Assembly (NCBI GenBank): GCA_021151835.1
Contig: JAGKWO010000001.1
Coordinates: forward strand, 186,001-250,000
Direction: 5' to 3'
DNA from: Gammaproteobacteria bacterium
Lineage (GTDB): Bacteria > Pseudomonadota > Gammaproteobacteria > Pseudomonadales > Cellvibrionaceae
DNA length: 64,000 nt
Below the pieces are notes generated by a model. That model did no database searches and had not been told where the DNA came from. It was given only the letters and a program-made list of their open reading frames with translations. The position numbers and the translations under genes were made by a program. Positions 36,267 to 43,390 of the stretch are shown here, one piece after another (within the stretch, counting starts at the first letter, position 1; the number at the start of each line of letters is the position of its first letter).

Positions 36267-36736
36267 AAATCAATTATTTAATTGGTGATGCAACAAACCC
36301 ACATGTAGACGGGGACAAGATTATTGTTCATATCTGCAATGATATCGGAAAATGGGGGAAAGGATTCGTGCTTGCAATTAGCAAACGCTGGAAATCACCC
36401 GAAAAAACATATAAAGAAGCATTCTCCGGTTTAAGCAAACCATCGCTGGGAGAAGTCCAATTTATTCCCGTAGAGCCTGATATTTATATCGCTAATATTA
36501 TCGGCCAAAGCGGCATTCGATCACCAAAAAGCAACTCACCTGCCCCGATTCGCTATGATGCAGTACGTACTGGTTTAACTGTGGTTGCGGAATTTGCACT
36601 TAAGCATAACGCGTCAGTTCATATGCCCCGTATTGGATGTGGTCTGGCAGGAGGAAGTTGGGAAGAAATTGAACCAATCATTGAGCAAACGCTGATACAA
36701 GCTAATATTCCAACGACAGTTTATGACTTCAATTAA
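36263..36736 (+). CDS. Macro domain protein (ADP-ribose binding, possible ADP-ribosylhydrolase)
   Basis: A 157-residue single macro domain. Typical elements are GDATNP near residue 8, VHICNDIGKWGKGF (ADP-ribose binding loop), IANIIGQ, and HMPRIGCGLAGGSWEEIEPII (second loop). Several macro domains remove ADP-ribose from proteins or DNA; DarG in DarTG reverses its partner toxin DarT. Coupling to an ADP-ribosyltransferase through overlapping genes suggests it neutralises that enzyme. The substrate and activity are inferred. It is followed four bases later by a gene broken by repeat copy C. Confidence 0.88.
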   Translation: MKINYLIGDATNPHVDGDKIIVHICNDIGKWGKGFVLAISKRWKSPEKTYKEAFSGLSKPSLGEVQFIPVEPDIYIANIIGQSGIRSPKSNSPAPIRYDAVRTGLTVVAEFALKHNASVHMPRIGCGLAGGSWEEIEPIIEQTLIQANIPTTVYDFN

Positions 36737-36740
36737 TTAG

Positions 36741-37116
36741 ATGAAAGTATTCCGCTTAATTAATGACACATTTAATTGCCATGAAGCGTTCATTGACTTT
36801 AAAGCAATGCACCGACAATTTAATGATGTGAAAGTCTGGTTGAGCTTGCGAACCGCAACATTCGCAATCAAAAACAGCACATTTTTTGTTAATGCAAAAA
36901 ACTAATTAACGGTACATGTATTATGGTTTTGGTGATTGCGGAGATATGGTCATGTTGCGGTTCGTTCCTCACCAGCAACCTACCAATAATGCAGAAGATC
37001 ATCAACACTACCTTCTAACTGTTACAGAAAGAATGTTGGCCACTCAATTAGCACAAAAACTCTTATGGATAGCAGATAGAATGACAGTTATAAGAAATGC
37101 GGAGCGCGCACTATGA
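36741..37116 (+). pseudogene. Small gene interrupted by repeat copy C
   Basis: A frame begins at the ATG at 36741, four bases after the macro-domain stop (MKVFRLINDTFNCHEAFIDF...), reads about 32 codons, then enters repeat copy C and stops at 36905. On the other side of the repeat an open segment reads AEDHQHYLLTVTERMLATQL... to a TGA at 37114-37116 that overlaps the ATG of the next gene in ATGA. Both the tight upstream spacing and the downstream overlap are what one expects of an operon gene, so these look like the two halves of one gene of about 75-80 codons. That they belong together is inference. A short reading start at 37033 is possible. Confidence 0.55.
36836..36983. repeat. MITE-like inverted-repeat element, family 1 copy C
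   Basis: Right end ATGTTGCGGTTCGTTCCTC then ACCAGCAACCTAC (to 36983) complements the left end of copy B. The left end is shortened (CTGGTTGAGCTTGCG). It lies inside a toxin-operon gene. Confidence 0.8.
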
Positions 37117-37418
37117 TTCAATTTAAACGATATCCGCATGTGAAAGATTTAATTATTCATTACGCCACCACATTAAACGAGCCAGCTGTTTTATTGATAC
37201 TGAAACAAGGCATTAAAGGTGAACAGGATGCAACCAAATTTGCGCAATTTATTTGGCAAATGGTTGGGCAAATGGGGACAGATAGTGAAGAGGGCATAAG
37301 CGTACTAGGCAGAATAGATAATACAGACACGGTACCGGATATTGATTATGAAATAAGTTTGCATTTGGCGAACATTGGCTATGCGGAAATTTGGGATAAA
37401 ATTTGCGATGACCAATAA
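37113..37418 (+). CDS. Small unknown protein, paralogue of the protein at 37741
   Basis: A 101-residue protein. It aligns along its whole length with the product of 37741-38046: FKRYPHVKDLIIHYATTLNE against YKYLHEKELMHCYAKTLKN, a shared DA(T/R)xxAxFxWxxV segment, and a shared C terminus (NIGYAEIWDKI / ATGYVEIWEAV). A good ribosome binding site (GGAG, seven bases) lies within the end of the preceding broken gene, with ATGA overlap. Duplicated small genes downstream of a toxin are typical of immunity arrays, but I cannot name the family. Confidence 0.7.
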   Translation: MIQFKRYPHVKDLIIHYATTLNEPAVLLILKQGIKGEQDATKFAQFIWQMVGQMGTDSEEGISVLGRIDNTDTVPDIDYEISLHLANIGYAEIWDKICDDQ

Positions 37419-37431
37419 CCAGGCTAGATAA

Positions 37432-37677
37432 ATGAGCATCTCCTTAATCGACCTACCCTATTTGATCGAACTTGTTTCAAAAGATATTAAAAACCTTGAA
37501 GAGGCAATTAACAATCCTGACACGCCAGATGGGATCAGAGATAGCTCTGGCGAACTATTAATAGTTGCATCCAGAACAGCAGCAAATCTTCAATATTTAT
37601 ATCAACAGGAATGGAAAGCAGGTAATAACCTTCCCAGCTATAAAGATTTAATAAAAGATATTCAGGAAAGACTTTAA
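37432..37677 (+). CDS. Small unknown protein in the toxin-associated operon
   Basis: An 81-residue, mainly helical acidic protein (LPYLIELVSKDIKNLEEAIN ... YLYQQEWKAGNNLPSYKDLI). It starts 13 bases after the previous gene with AGG upstream and lies between the two paralogues. I recognise no family. Orientation and spacing suggest it belongs to the same operon. Confidence 0.6.
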   Translation: MSISLIDLPYLIELVSKDIKNLEEAINNPDTPDGIRDSSGELLIVASRTAANLQYLYQQEWKAGNNLPSYKDLIKDIQERL

Positions 37678-37740
37678 GGCAATGCAGCAACCATTTTTTA
37701 AAGAAAACCTTGCTCAAATATTTCCAAAAAATAAATAAAC

Positions 37741-38046
37741 ATGATTGCGTACAAATATCTCCATGAAAAAGAATTAATGCATTGTTATGCTAAAACGCTG
37801 AAAAATATTAACGCGAAGGAAATCCTTAAAAAAGATGGCATACAATGCCAGAAAGATGCCAGAGCATTAGCCGGTTTTTTCTGGAAGCTAGTCGATCAAA
37901 CCGTTATAGATGGCAAAAATAATCTCGTAATTGCAGGATGCAAAAATCTGGAAAGCTGCTGCGAGGATATTATGCAAATCCTGAGGTCTCACTTTTTGGC
38001 AACAGGATATGTAGAGATTTGGGAAGCTGTATCGGACAAAGCCTGA
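37741..38046 (+). CDS. Small unknown protein, paralogue of the protein at 37113
   Basis: A 101-residue protein of the same length as the product of 37113-37418 and alignable throughout (see that entry). It has extra Cys residues (ESCCEDIM). The ribosome binding site is poor. The two copies have diverged well beyond recent duplication. Function unknown; immunity role is a guess from context. Confidence 0.65.
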   Translation: MIAYKYLHEKELMHCYAKTLKNINAKEILKKDGIQCQKDARALAGFFWKLVDQTVIDGKNNLVIAGCKNLESCCEDIMQILRSHFLATGYVEIWEAVSDKA

Positions 38047-38191
38047 ATTATACCGTGCGGCACCAGCCACATGGCATGACGCATTTAGCGTGTGAGATGT
38101 CTATTACTAAAGCAAATCGATTTTATTGTAAGTCTGGCTAACAAACGCAAAGTAATCACGAAAAACAACCCAAGGTCGTGTAGGAAAACAA

Positions 38192-38677
38192 TTGAAAAAA
38201 GCACTTCTAAAAATATTCGCCATCGCACTCAGCTCGGTCATAGGTGGAGGTTTATTTTTCCTATACACAATGAATAACGATTCTTTTTTTCGGTTATACC
38301 ATTATGTAAAAACGGACATTAATGGTAGTACTAAAGGAGAAATAACCAGCGCAAAATTAGTGCGCTATAAGAGAGCAAAACGTGATCATATACAACATGA
38401 AATTTATTACACATATACAGTAAATGAGCGACTCTACTCCTCAAACTGGGTAAGCTTTAAAAAAAATGACTTCCACACTGCACACACGGCCGTTGACCGC
38501 TATCCCAGAGGAAAAGAAGTCATTGTTTGGTTTGATAAGGATGCACCAGAGATAGGTCTGCTGGAAAAAACCGGTCCTGATCCCGATTTGTTTTTTGACA
38601 TACTAATGATTGTTTCAATTTCTTGTTTCGGTTTTTTTATAAATCCGATCTTATGGATAGCATTTAAAAAAAATTAA
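38192..38677 (+). CDS. DUF3592 membrane protein
   Basis: A 161-residue protein with one N-terminal helix (about 8-26) and one C-terminal helix (about 133-155). Between them is the DUF3592 pattern: Y.YTVNERLYSSNWVSF, then YPRGKEVIVWFDKDAPEIGLLE. The start is a TTG at 38192, supported by AGGA seven bases upstream; no ATG fits the signal region as well. Members are common, small and uncharacterised. It is the last plus-strand gene before the family 2 repeat. Confidence 0.7.
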   Translation: MKKALLKIFAIALSSVIGGGLFFLYTMNNDSFFRLYHYVKTDINGSTKGEITSAKLVRYKRAKRDHIQHEIYYTYTVNERLYSSNWVSFKKNDFHTAHTAVDRYPRGKEVIVWFDKDAPEIGLLEKTGPDPDLFFDILMIVSISCFGFFINPILWIAFKKN

Positions 38678-38694
38678 AGCATACTCATTAGCGC

Positions 38695-38834
38695 GTAGGT
38701 TGGGCAGCAATGCCCAACACATTAAATCGACACACGTGAAAAAAGTCACAATGTAATTTAATAGCGCTGGGTTACTTTATTAATTTCGGATTGATCGGAA
38801 ACATGGGCATGTTGGGCATTGCTGCCCAACCTAC
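38695..38834. repeat. MITE-like inverted-repeat element, family 2 copy 1
   Basis: Starts GTAGGTTGGGCAGCAATGCC and ends with its reverse complement. The 140-base element shares most of its interior with copy 2 at 40660. Each end also folds on itself (GTTGGGC-AGCAAT-GCCCAAC). It carries no gene. Confidence 0.85.
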
Positions 38835-38847
38835 GTGGATGAATTAT

Positions 38848-39468
38848 TTATTTTACCCAGCCAAAGCGGCGGCGGAACAAAACAATAATTGCAAAAGCCC
38901 ACAACATAAAAGATGAAGGTTCAGGTACTGACGCATAGGTGTAAGTTAAATCATCAATGATTGCGCCTGATACGCGGTGCTGTTGCGAGGCGGATATTTC
39001 AATTTGCGCAATGCCCGTGGCAGATTCAAAGAACACGTATTCCCAACCGCTATCTTCTTTTTCATGAGAAGCGAAAAAACCCGATGGACCGTATACGTTC
39101 GTATAAAGCACGCCTAAAGGATCTCCACCTAAATACATACCAACATAGGTTGGCAAATTACCCACAAATGACAAAGTCATCGAACTGCCGCTTGCGCCTG
39201 CTAATAAGTAATTTACTCCCGAAATAATTGCGTCACCCTCAGCGTAAGGAAGTAAATAGGCATTACTTATTAATAACCCCTGGGATTGATATTGGTTATC
39301 GAGCGGAAAATCACCGAAGGAAGGAAACTCTGGATCAATTGGTACATAAGTGAGATCGTCAAAATCAATCACTACCGCCTGCGTCTGGGCGGAAAAAACA
39401 ACAGCTAAGATCATAGCGGCAAAGCATGCGGAAATTTTTCTTACAGTACGAGGTAATAAGCTATTCAT
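38848..39468 (-). CDS. PEP-CTERM sorted secreted protein 1
   Basis: A 206-residue exported protein. Signal peptide at residues 1-30 (SACFAAMILAVVFSAQTQAV), a beta-rich central domain of unknown family with IDFDDL at the start, and a C-terminal PEP-CTERM signal: VPEPSS, a hydrophobic helix, then RRRFGWVK. Such proteins are cut and anchored or released by an exosortase (not in this window). The ATG at 39468 follows AAGGAG by seven bases. It lies 13 bases from a family 2 repeat. Confidence 0.85.
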   Translation of the reverse strand: MNSLLPRTVRKISACFAAMILAVVFSAQTQAVVIDFDDLTYVPIDPEFPSFGDFPLDNQYQSQGLLISNAYLLPYAEGDAIISGVNYLLAGASGSSMTLSFVGNLPTYVGMYLGGDPLGVLYTNVYGPSGFFASHEKEDSGWEYVFFESATGIAQIEISASQQHRVSGAIIDDLTYTYASVPEPSSFMLWAFAIIVLFRRRFGWVK

Positions 39469-39978
39469 AATCAACTCCTTTGCGACAATGATGAAGGGGA
39501 ACGCCTGAAAGGAACCAAGAGTAAAACGGAAGAGCCACTAACAATAGAAGTCTGAAATTTTAAAGTCCAGCAGCCAGTTTTGTTTGAATGAGAGGGAGTC
39601 TACAAAGTCAATAAGTTGGCATCGCAGTCATTGTTTAATACAAAAATTTGAGCCGCCAAATAGGTATTGGGTCGTTAATAAGGAGCCTGCCAATCGCCCT
39701 GATTCATTTCACCGTCACACACTCCCCTCGCCTGAACATCATTTCCGCCAGTCCTGCCATAGGTGATTTTCCACACTTCATTCATATTGCAAAACAAAAC
39801 CATGTTGGCGCCAGATGCTTAATGATTGAAATTCAGGACAGGATTTCATAAGTCGCGACGATTTAAATGAAAATCTCGCGGAATACATTCCAGGATAAAA
39901 CCAAGATACGCTTTTTTTTGGCGAGTTATGCTATAAGCAGCCTTAAGTGCAACCCACGTTTGGATAAAAGGAGGCTTC
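39469..39978. other. Gene-free stretch with a decayed small-gene copy
   Basis: Lies between two divergent PEP-CTERM genes. The left part holds the promoter of the minus-strand gene. At 39689-39802 there is a decayed copy of the 3' half of the gene at 34951. AGGAGG just before 39979 is the ribosome binding site of the next gene. Nothing else recognised. Confidence 0.55.
39689..39802 (-). pseudogene. Decayed copy of the small gene at 34951 (remnant 1)
   Basis: The stretch aligns with about 34930-35060: GCCAATCG..CCCT, ACCGTCACACAC, CATC..TTCCGCCA.TCCTGC and ATATTGCAAAACAAA are shared in the same order. Small deletions break the frame. Confidence 0.6.
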
Positions 39979-40596
39979 ATGAAATTCATTAATACTGTAT
40001 TGCTGGTTTTAGCGCTATTGCCTTACAGCAAAAGCCAGGCGCTAGTGATTACCGATGTGATTGAGTTCGATGCTAAAGTTAAAGGTGATTACACGTTTAA
40101 CTTTGATTTGATAAAACAAGGATTTAATCCCGCAACGGATACTATCAACACCATCATTTTCAGTTTTGACGTGAAGGAAATTATTGAAGATGCTTTCGAG
40201 GATGACGCAACGATGGAGGACGTGCGGGAGTACGTAGTTATCAGGGATTATTTTTATTTTTTTAGGGGCATGCTGGCCGATGTGGATACCGGCGTTTTTA
40301 TCGGGCGAACACATTGGGAATCATTAGGGGAATGCTGGTATTTCTATGACAACAAATGCCAGTTTCAACCGGATAAAGATGGCCAATTCTTTTCCAGCTG
40401 GCAGGTCTACACTGATAATTTATGGTTAAACTCAATAAGTATAGGGATTGAGGTCACTAGAATCAGCGAGGTTGATGAACCATCATCATGGATACTACTG
40501 ATCAGTTTTTTAATGCTATTAATACCTAGATTAAAAGCACTCTCAAAACCGGAAACGAATAGCTATTTTAAAAGTCCAAAAATTAATCGCATTTAA
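39979..40596 (+). CDS. PEP-CTERM-like secreted protein 2
   Basis: A 205-residue exported protein with a signal peptide (FINTVLLVLALLPYSKSQAL). The central domain is acidic and beta-rich, with two Cys (ECWYFYDNKC) that may pair. The C terminus has a variant sorting signal: DEPSSW, a hydrophobic helix (ILLISFLMLLIP), then RLKALSK, followed by an unusual 15-residue tail. AGGAGG is five bases before the ATG. It does not look similar to PEP-CTERM protein 1 apart from the sorting signal. Function unknown. Confidence 0.75.
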   Translation: MKFINTVLLVLALLPYSKSQALVITDVIEFDAKVKGDYTFNFDLIKQGFNPATDTINTIIFSFDVKEIIEDAFEDDATMEDVREYVVIRDYFYFFRGMLADVDTGVFIGRTHWESLGECWYFYDNKCQFQPDKDGQFFSSWQVYTDNLWLNSISIGIEVTRISEVDEPSSWILLISFLMLLIPRLKALSKPETNSYFKSPKINRI

Positions 40597-40659
40597 ATTT
40601 CCAAGGCTTACGCCGAAATAAACAGCTGATTCCGGTAAAATCAAAATTGTTTGTAACTT

Positions 40660-40800
40660 GTAGGTTGGGCAGCAATGCCCAACACATTAAATTGACACAC
40701 GTCAAAAATGACACAATGTAATTTAATAGCACCGGATTAATTTATTAATTTTTGCATTAATCGGAAACATGGGGTTGTTGGGCATTGCTGCCCAACCTAC
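40660..40800. repeat. MITE-like inverted-repeat element, family 2 copy 2
   Basis: Starts GTAGGTTGGGCAGCAATGCC and ends with GGCATTGCTGCCCAACCTAC. The 141 bases align along their full length with copy 1 at 38695. Confidence 0.85.
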
Positions 40801-40805
40801 ATGAA

Positions 40806-40890
40806 GGCAGCAAACCAGCTGCCCTGCTTTATTCCCCAAACCCTCATATCACTTCCTCATCGTATGAAGCTCCATAGGTGGAAGCCCGCA
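40806..40890 (-). pseudogene. Decayed copy of the small gene at 34951 (remnant 2)
   Basis: CCCTGCTT, TTCCCCAAACC.TCA, CACTTCCTCAT, TGAAGC and ATAGGTGG match the 3' end region of the gene at 34951 in order, with an internal deletion. No frame remains. Confidence 0.5.
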
Positions 40891-40924
40891 ATGAATTTGG
40901 CCAGGTGTGCAACAAAATATGGAG

Positions 40925-40964
40925 GTACATCTGTCAATCAATGTATTTTCATTGTACATTTGGC
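40925..40964. repeat. Repeated segment copy 2
   Basis: GTACATCTGTCAATCAATGT followed by ATTTTCATTGTACATTTGGC; matches 35522-35559 with a few substitutions and a 2-base insertion. Confidence 0.65.
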
Positions 40965-41181
40965 ACCTAAAATTACAGTCAATATCAGCTGGAATTGTAC
41001 CCCCTTATAACTGGAATTAATCCTGAAGGGGTGTCCAGCCAACGCTATCAACGCATTACCAATATTTAGGAGATCCCACCACGAACTATTTACGGAAAAA
41101 TTGATGCCCCAATCAAAACAGCCACGAGTACATCAACCTTCACCAACAATTTGGTTTTAATTTTTATTCAGGAAGACTTTC

Positions 41182-41988
41182 ATGTTGATAATCGCGTTAC
41201 TTAAAAACATAAAATTAACACCCATCGCTATGCTATTGCTGATGTTAAGCGCTAACCTCTACGCAGCAGATTCAAATCTTATACCGGATGCTGATGTGGA
41301 AAAATTCCGCCAGGATTTCTCCAATGCAGAAATCGATGTGCGCGAAGAAGCCCTGGTGAAACTTCAGTGGGCAGGAATTTCAGATGAAAGAGTGTTTGAC
41401 CCCATTGTAGAAAAATTACAAGCTAATAAAAAAATGGCTAAAAAATACGCCAGGATTTACCTCGCCGCACTGGTTTACTCAGGCAATCCTAAATACCATG
41501 CTTTCGTTGACAACCTCATTAACGACAAAACCTATAAAGAGGACATCAGAAACCTTGCTGCAAAATACAAACCTCAATTTGAGCAGTATCAATCCATTTC
41601 AACCGTGATGAATGAAAATAATAGCGCTACCAACAGTGAAGAATTCTGGGCCAAACGCTATGAAAAGGGTCTCAGGGTTGCTGATAATGTAAGGGTTCGT
41701 TGGGCCGCCAGAGATCTTTATTTGTTTGGTTTGAACGAAACCAGCTATGAAGTTGCCAGGAAATTTCTGGCGGAAACGTATAACACAACATCAGATGATT
41801 CTTATCTTATTGATGCCATGTCGTTCCTTTGCAAGGCGTTAGGTGTATCTAGAAATTTAAAGAGCAAGGATGTATTGGTTGAGGTTGCGAATAACACGCC
41901 GAACAAAAAACTGGCCAAGTATGCCGAACGCTCCGTTCAATATTTTGATCAGACATTTAAATCGAGTAATCGAGTCCTGAAGGAATAA
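41182..41988 (+). CDS. Secreted helical-repeat protein of unknown function
   Basis: A 268-residue exported protein. A signal peptide (about 1-28, ending SANLYAADS) is followed by an entirely helical sequence with HEAT-like spacing: DVREEALVKLQWAGISDERV, then VRVRWAARDLYLFGLNETSY and KKLAKYAERSVQYF. HEAT repeats normally bind proteins. No catalytic motif. The ATG at 41182 follows AGGAAG by six bases. It ends at a strong bidirectional terminator shared with the convergent carbon-uptake operon. Function unknown. Confidence 0.75.
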   Translation: MLIIALLKNIKLTPIAMLLLMLSANLYAADSNLIPDADVEKFRQDFSNAEIDVREEALVKLQWAGISDERVFDPIVEKLQANKKMAKKYARIYLAALVYSGNPKYHAFVDNLINDKTYKEDIRNLAAKYKPQFEQYQSISTVMNENNSATNSEEFWAKRYEKGLRVADNVRVRWAARDLYLFGLNETSYEVARKFLAETYNTTSDDSYLIDAMSFLCKALGVSRNLKSKDVLVEVANNTPNKKLAKYAERSVQYFDQTFKSSNRVLKE

Positions 41989-42046
41989 GCAGGCTGGCTA
42001 TCAATTAGCCCAATTTCAGAATGGCAATAGTAAATAGATCAAATGG

Positions 42047-42074
42047 AAAAAGGCGGCCAACTGGCCGCCTTTTT
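42047..42074. terminator. Bidirectional intrinsic terminator
   Basis: Stem AAAAAGGCGGCCA (42047-42059), loop AC, stem TGGCCGCCTTTTT (42062-42074). Serves the plus-strand gene ending at 41988 and the minus-strand operon ending at 42109. Confidence 0.88.
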
Positions 42075-42108
42075 CATTTCAAAAAATATTCACAACTGTT
42101 AATAGTGA

Positions 42109-43386
42109 TCAATGCAATGAAATCAATGAACCCAAAAACAACACCGCAATACTAAAGATCGCCGCTATGTTTTCACCGGGTGTCAGGTCAGGCTCATAGG
42201 TATTTTTGCGTTGCCCTGTGAAGAGCAGGAAAAAAATTCGCACGACATTAATACTGTTAATTGCCAGCGCAAGTACGCATAAAATAGTTGCCAGGGGAAA
42301 CAATACAAAACTTTGTTCCAGTATTCCCTCAATCGCCGAAAACCCTAGTGTTAACGGAAATCCGACACTGGCAAATCCCAGCAATAAACAGGCAATTGCC
42401 ATTTTTGGTGTATGCGCATAATTGCCACTACCGGTATTTAAATTTAAACGTCCCCGGCGTATTTCTATGCTATGCAACATGGCAGCGAACCCAAGGGTAG
42501 CAATAGCCATGCTGTACCAGCTAAGCAGCAAAGCGGATGAAACATTGCCTGAAGATATCCAGGCAAATACCATAAAACCGGATTGGCTCAATAATAAGTA
42601 ACTCAACGACCTGCGCCCTTTTACCTGGGTCAATCCAATTAACGATGCGAACACACTGGTGACGCTTGCAGCTATAGCCAGGCCGAATGCAAATGCGTTG
42701 TTATGTGCATTTACTCCAGTAATTAAAAATGCCGATGTTCCCAAATGCAGAATGCCAAATAACAAACCGGGACCAAAAGGCGCTTTTTCCAGAAAATGCG
42801 TGTAGGCACTATTAAACGGTAATATACCCTGGCGAACCATGATGGAAAGGAAAACCAGGCCAATACCTGCCTCCGGTAATTGGGCAAGCTTGATCAAACA
42901 TAATCCCGCAACCAACAACAATAGGCCCGAATATTGGTAAAGCGAAAATATTCTGGATTCCTGTTTGCAGCCTGTTTGGAAACACCACACCACCGCGAGG
43001 GTTCCGCCAATATTTGCCAACAACTTTATAGCAAATATTTCTGTTGAAAATTGGCAGTGTGTGCAAGCCATTAAAAAAAGGATTGCACTAAATATTTTTA
43101 CCGGATGGTCTTTTAATGACGCAAATGATAATGAAACCGTCAGCACCAGACACAAAAACAAATCCAGGAAAGGCACGGGATTGGCTAATAAAAAACCCTG
43201 CCCGAAAAATGTAATATTTGATACGCCGAGCCGGGTTAACACCACACTTGTAACGGCAGCTAACAGCAACAGCCAGCTACAGTGGATACTGAATTGCTTG
43301 GCTTGGGCGGTTTCCTTTAGCTTCTGCACATACAATGCGGCAAGCAACAACGCCCCACCAATAACAATATGGCTGATATAAAACAT
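42109..43386 (-). CDS. NuoM/NuoN-like proton-conducting membrane protein, last gene of the DAB-type operon
   Basis: A 425-residue integral membrane protein with about 12-13 helices of the proton-conducting Nuo/Mrp antiporter group. It has weaker resemblance to the family than its neighbour. Segments such as LLVAGLCLIKLAQLPEAGIG, MVRQGILPFNSAYTHFLEKAP and LLLSQSGFMVFAW are in the expected places. It starts four bases after the DabB-like gene with AAGG upstream, so they are co-expressed. The usual DAB operon has one such subunit; here there are two, and this one probably forms part of the proton path with DabB. Role is inferred. Confidence 0.8.
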   Translation of the reverse strand: MFYISHIVIGGALLLAALYVQKLKETAQAKQFSIHCSWLLLLAAVTSVVLTRLGVSNITFFGQGFLLANPVPFLDLFLCLVLTVSLSFASLKDHPVKIFSAILFLMACTHCQFSTEIFAIKLLANIGGTLAVVWCFQTGCKQESRIFSLYQYSGLLLLVAGLCLIKLAQLPEAGIGLVFLSIMVRQGILPFNSAYTHFLEKAPFGPGLLFGILHLGTSAFLITGVNAHNNAFAFGLAIAASVTSVFASLIGLTQVKGRRSLSYLLLSQSGFMVFAWISSGNVSSALLLSWYSMAIATLGFAAMLHSIEIRRGRLNLNTGSGNYAHTPKMAIACLLLGFASVGFPLTLGFSAIEGILEQSFVLFPLATILCVLALAINSINVVRIFFLLFTGQRKNTYEPDLTPGENIAAIFSIAVLFLGSLISLH

Positions 43387-43390
43387 AACC

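Larger units (their letters stand above)
40597..41181. other. Gene-free stretch with repeats and a decayed gene copy
   Basis: Contains family 2 repeat copy 2 (40660-40800), a decayed copy of the small gene at 34951 (40806-40890), and the second copy of the repeated segment (40925-40964). From 40965 to 41170 I see nothing identifiable. AGGAAG before 41182 is the next gene's ribosome binding site. Confidence 0.55.

Noticed and set aside
38695..40800. Integron attC sites. RYYYAAC and GTTRRRY-like words (GCCCAAC, GTTGGGC) occur at the ends of the family 2 repeats.
   Set aside because: The words are a self-complementary terminal hairpin, the long symmetric ends are not attC-like, genes between the copies point both ways, and no integrase gene is in the window.
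33788..40964. CRISPR array, suggested by repeated units in the accessory island.
   Set aside because: Repeats are 140-185 bases, widely and irregularly spaced, and not separated by equal spacers; no cas genes are seen.
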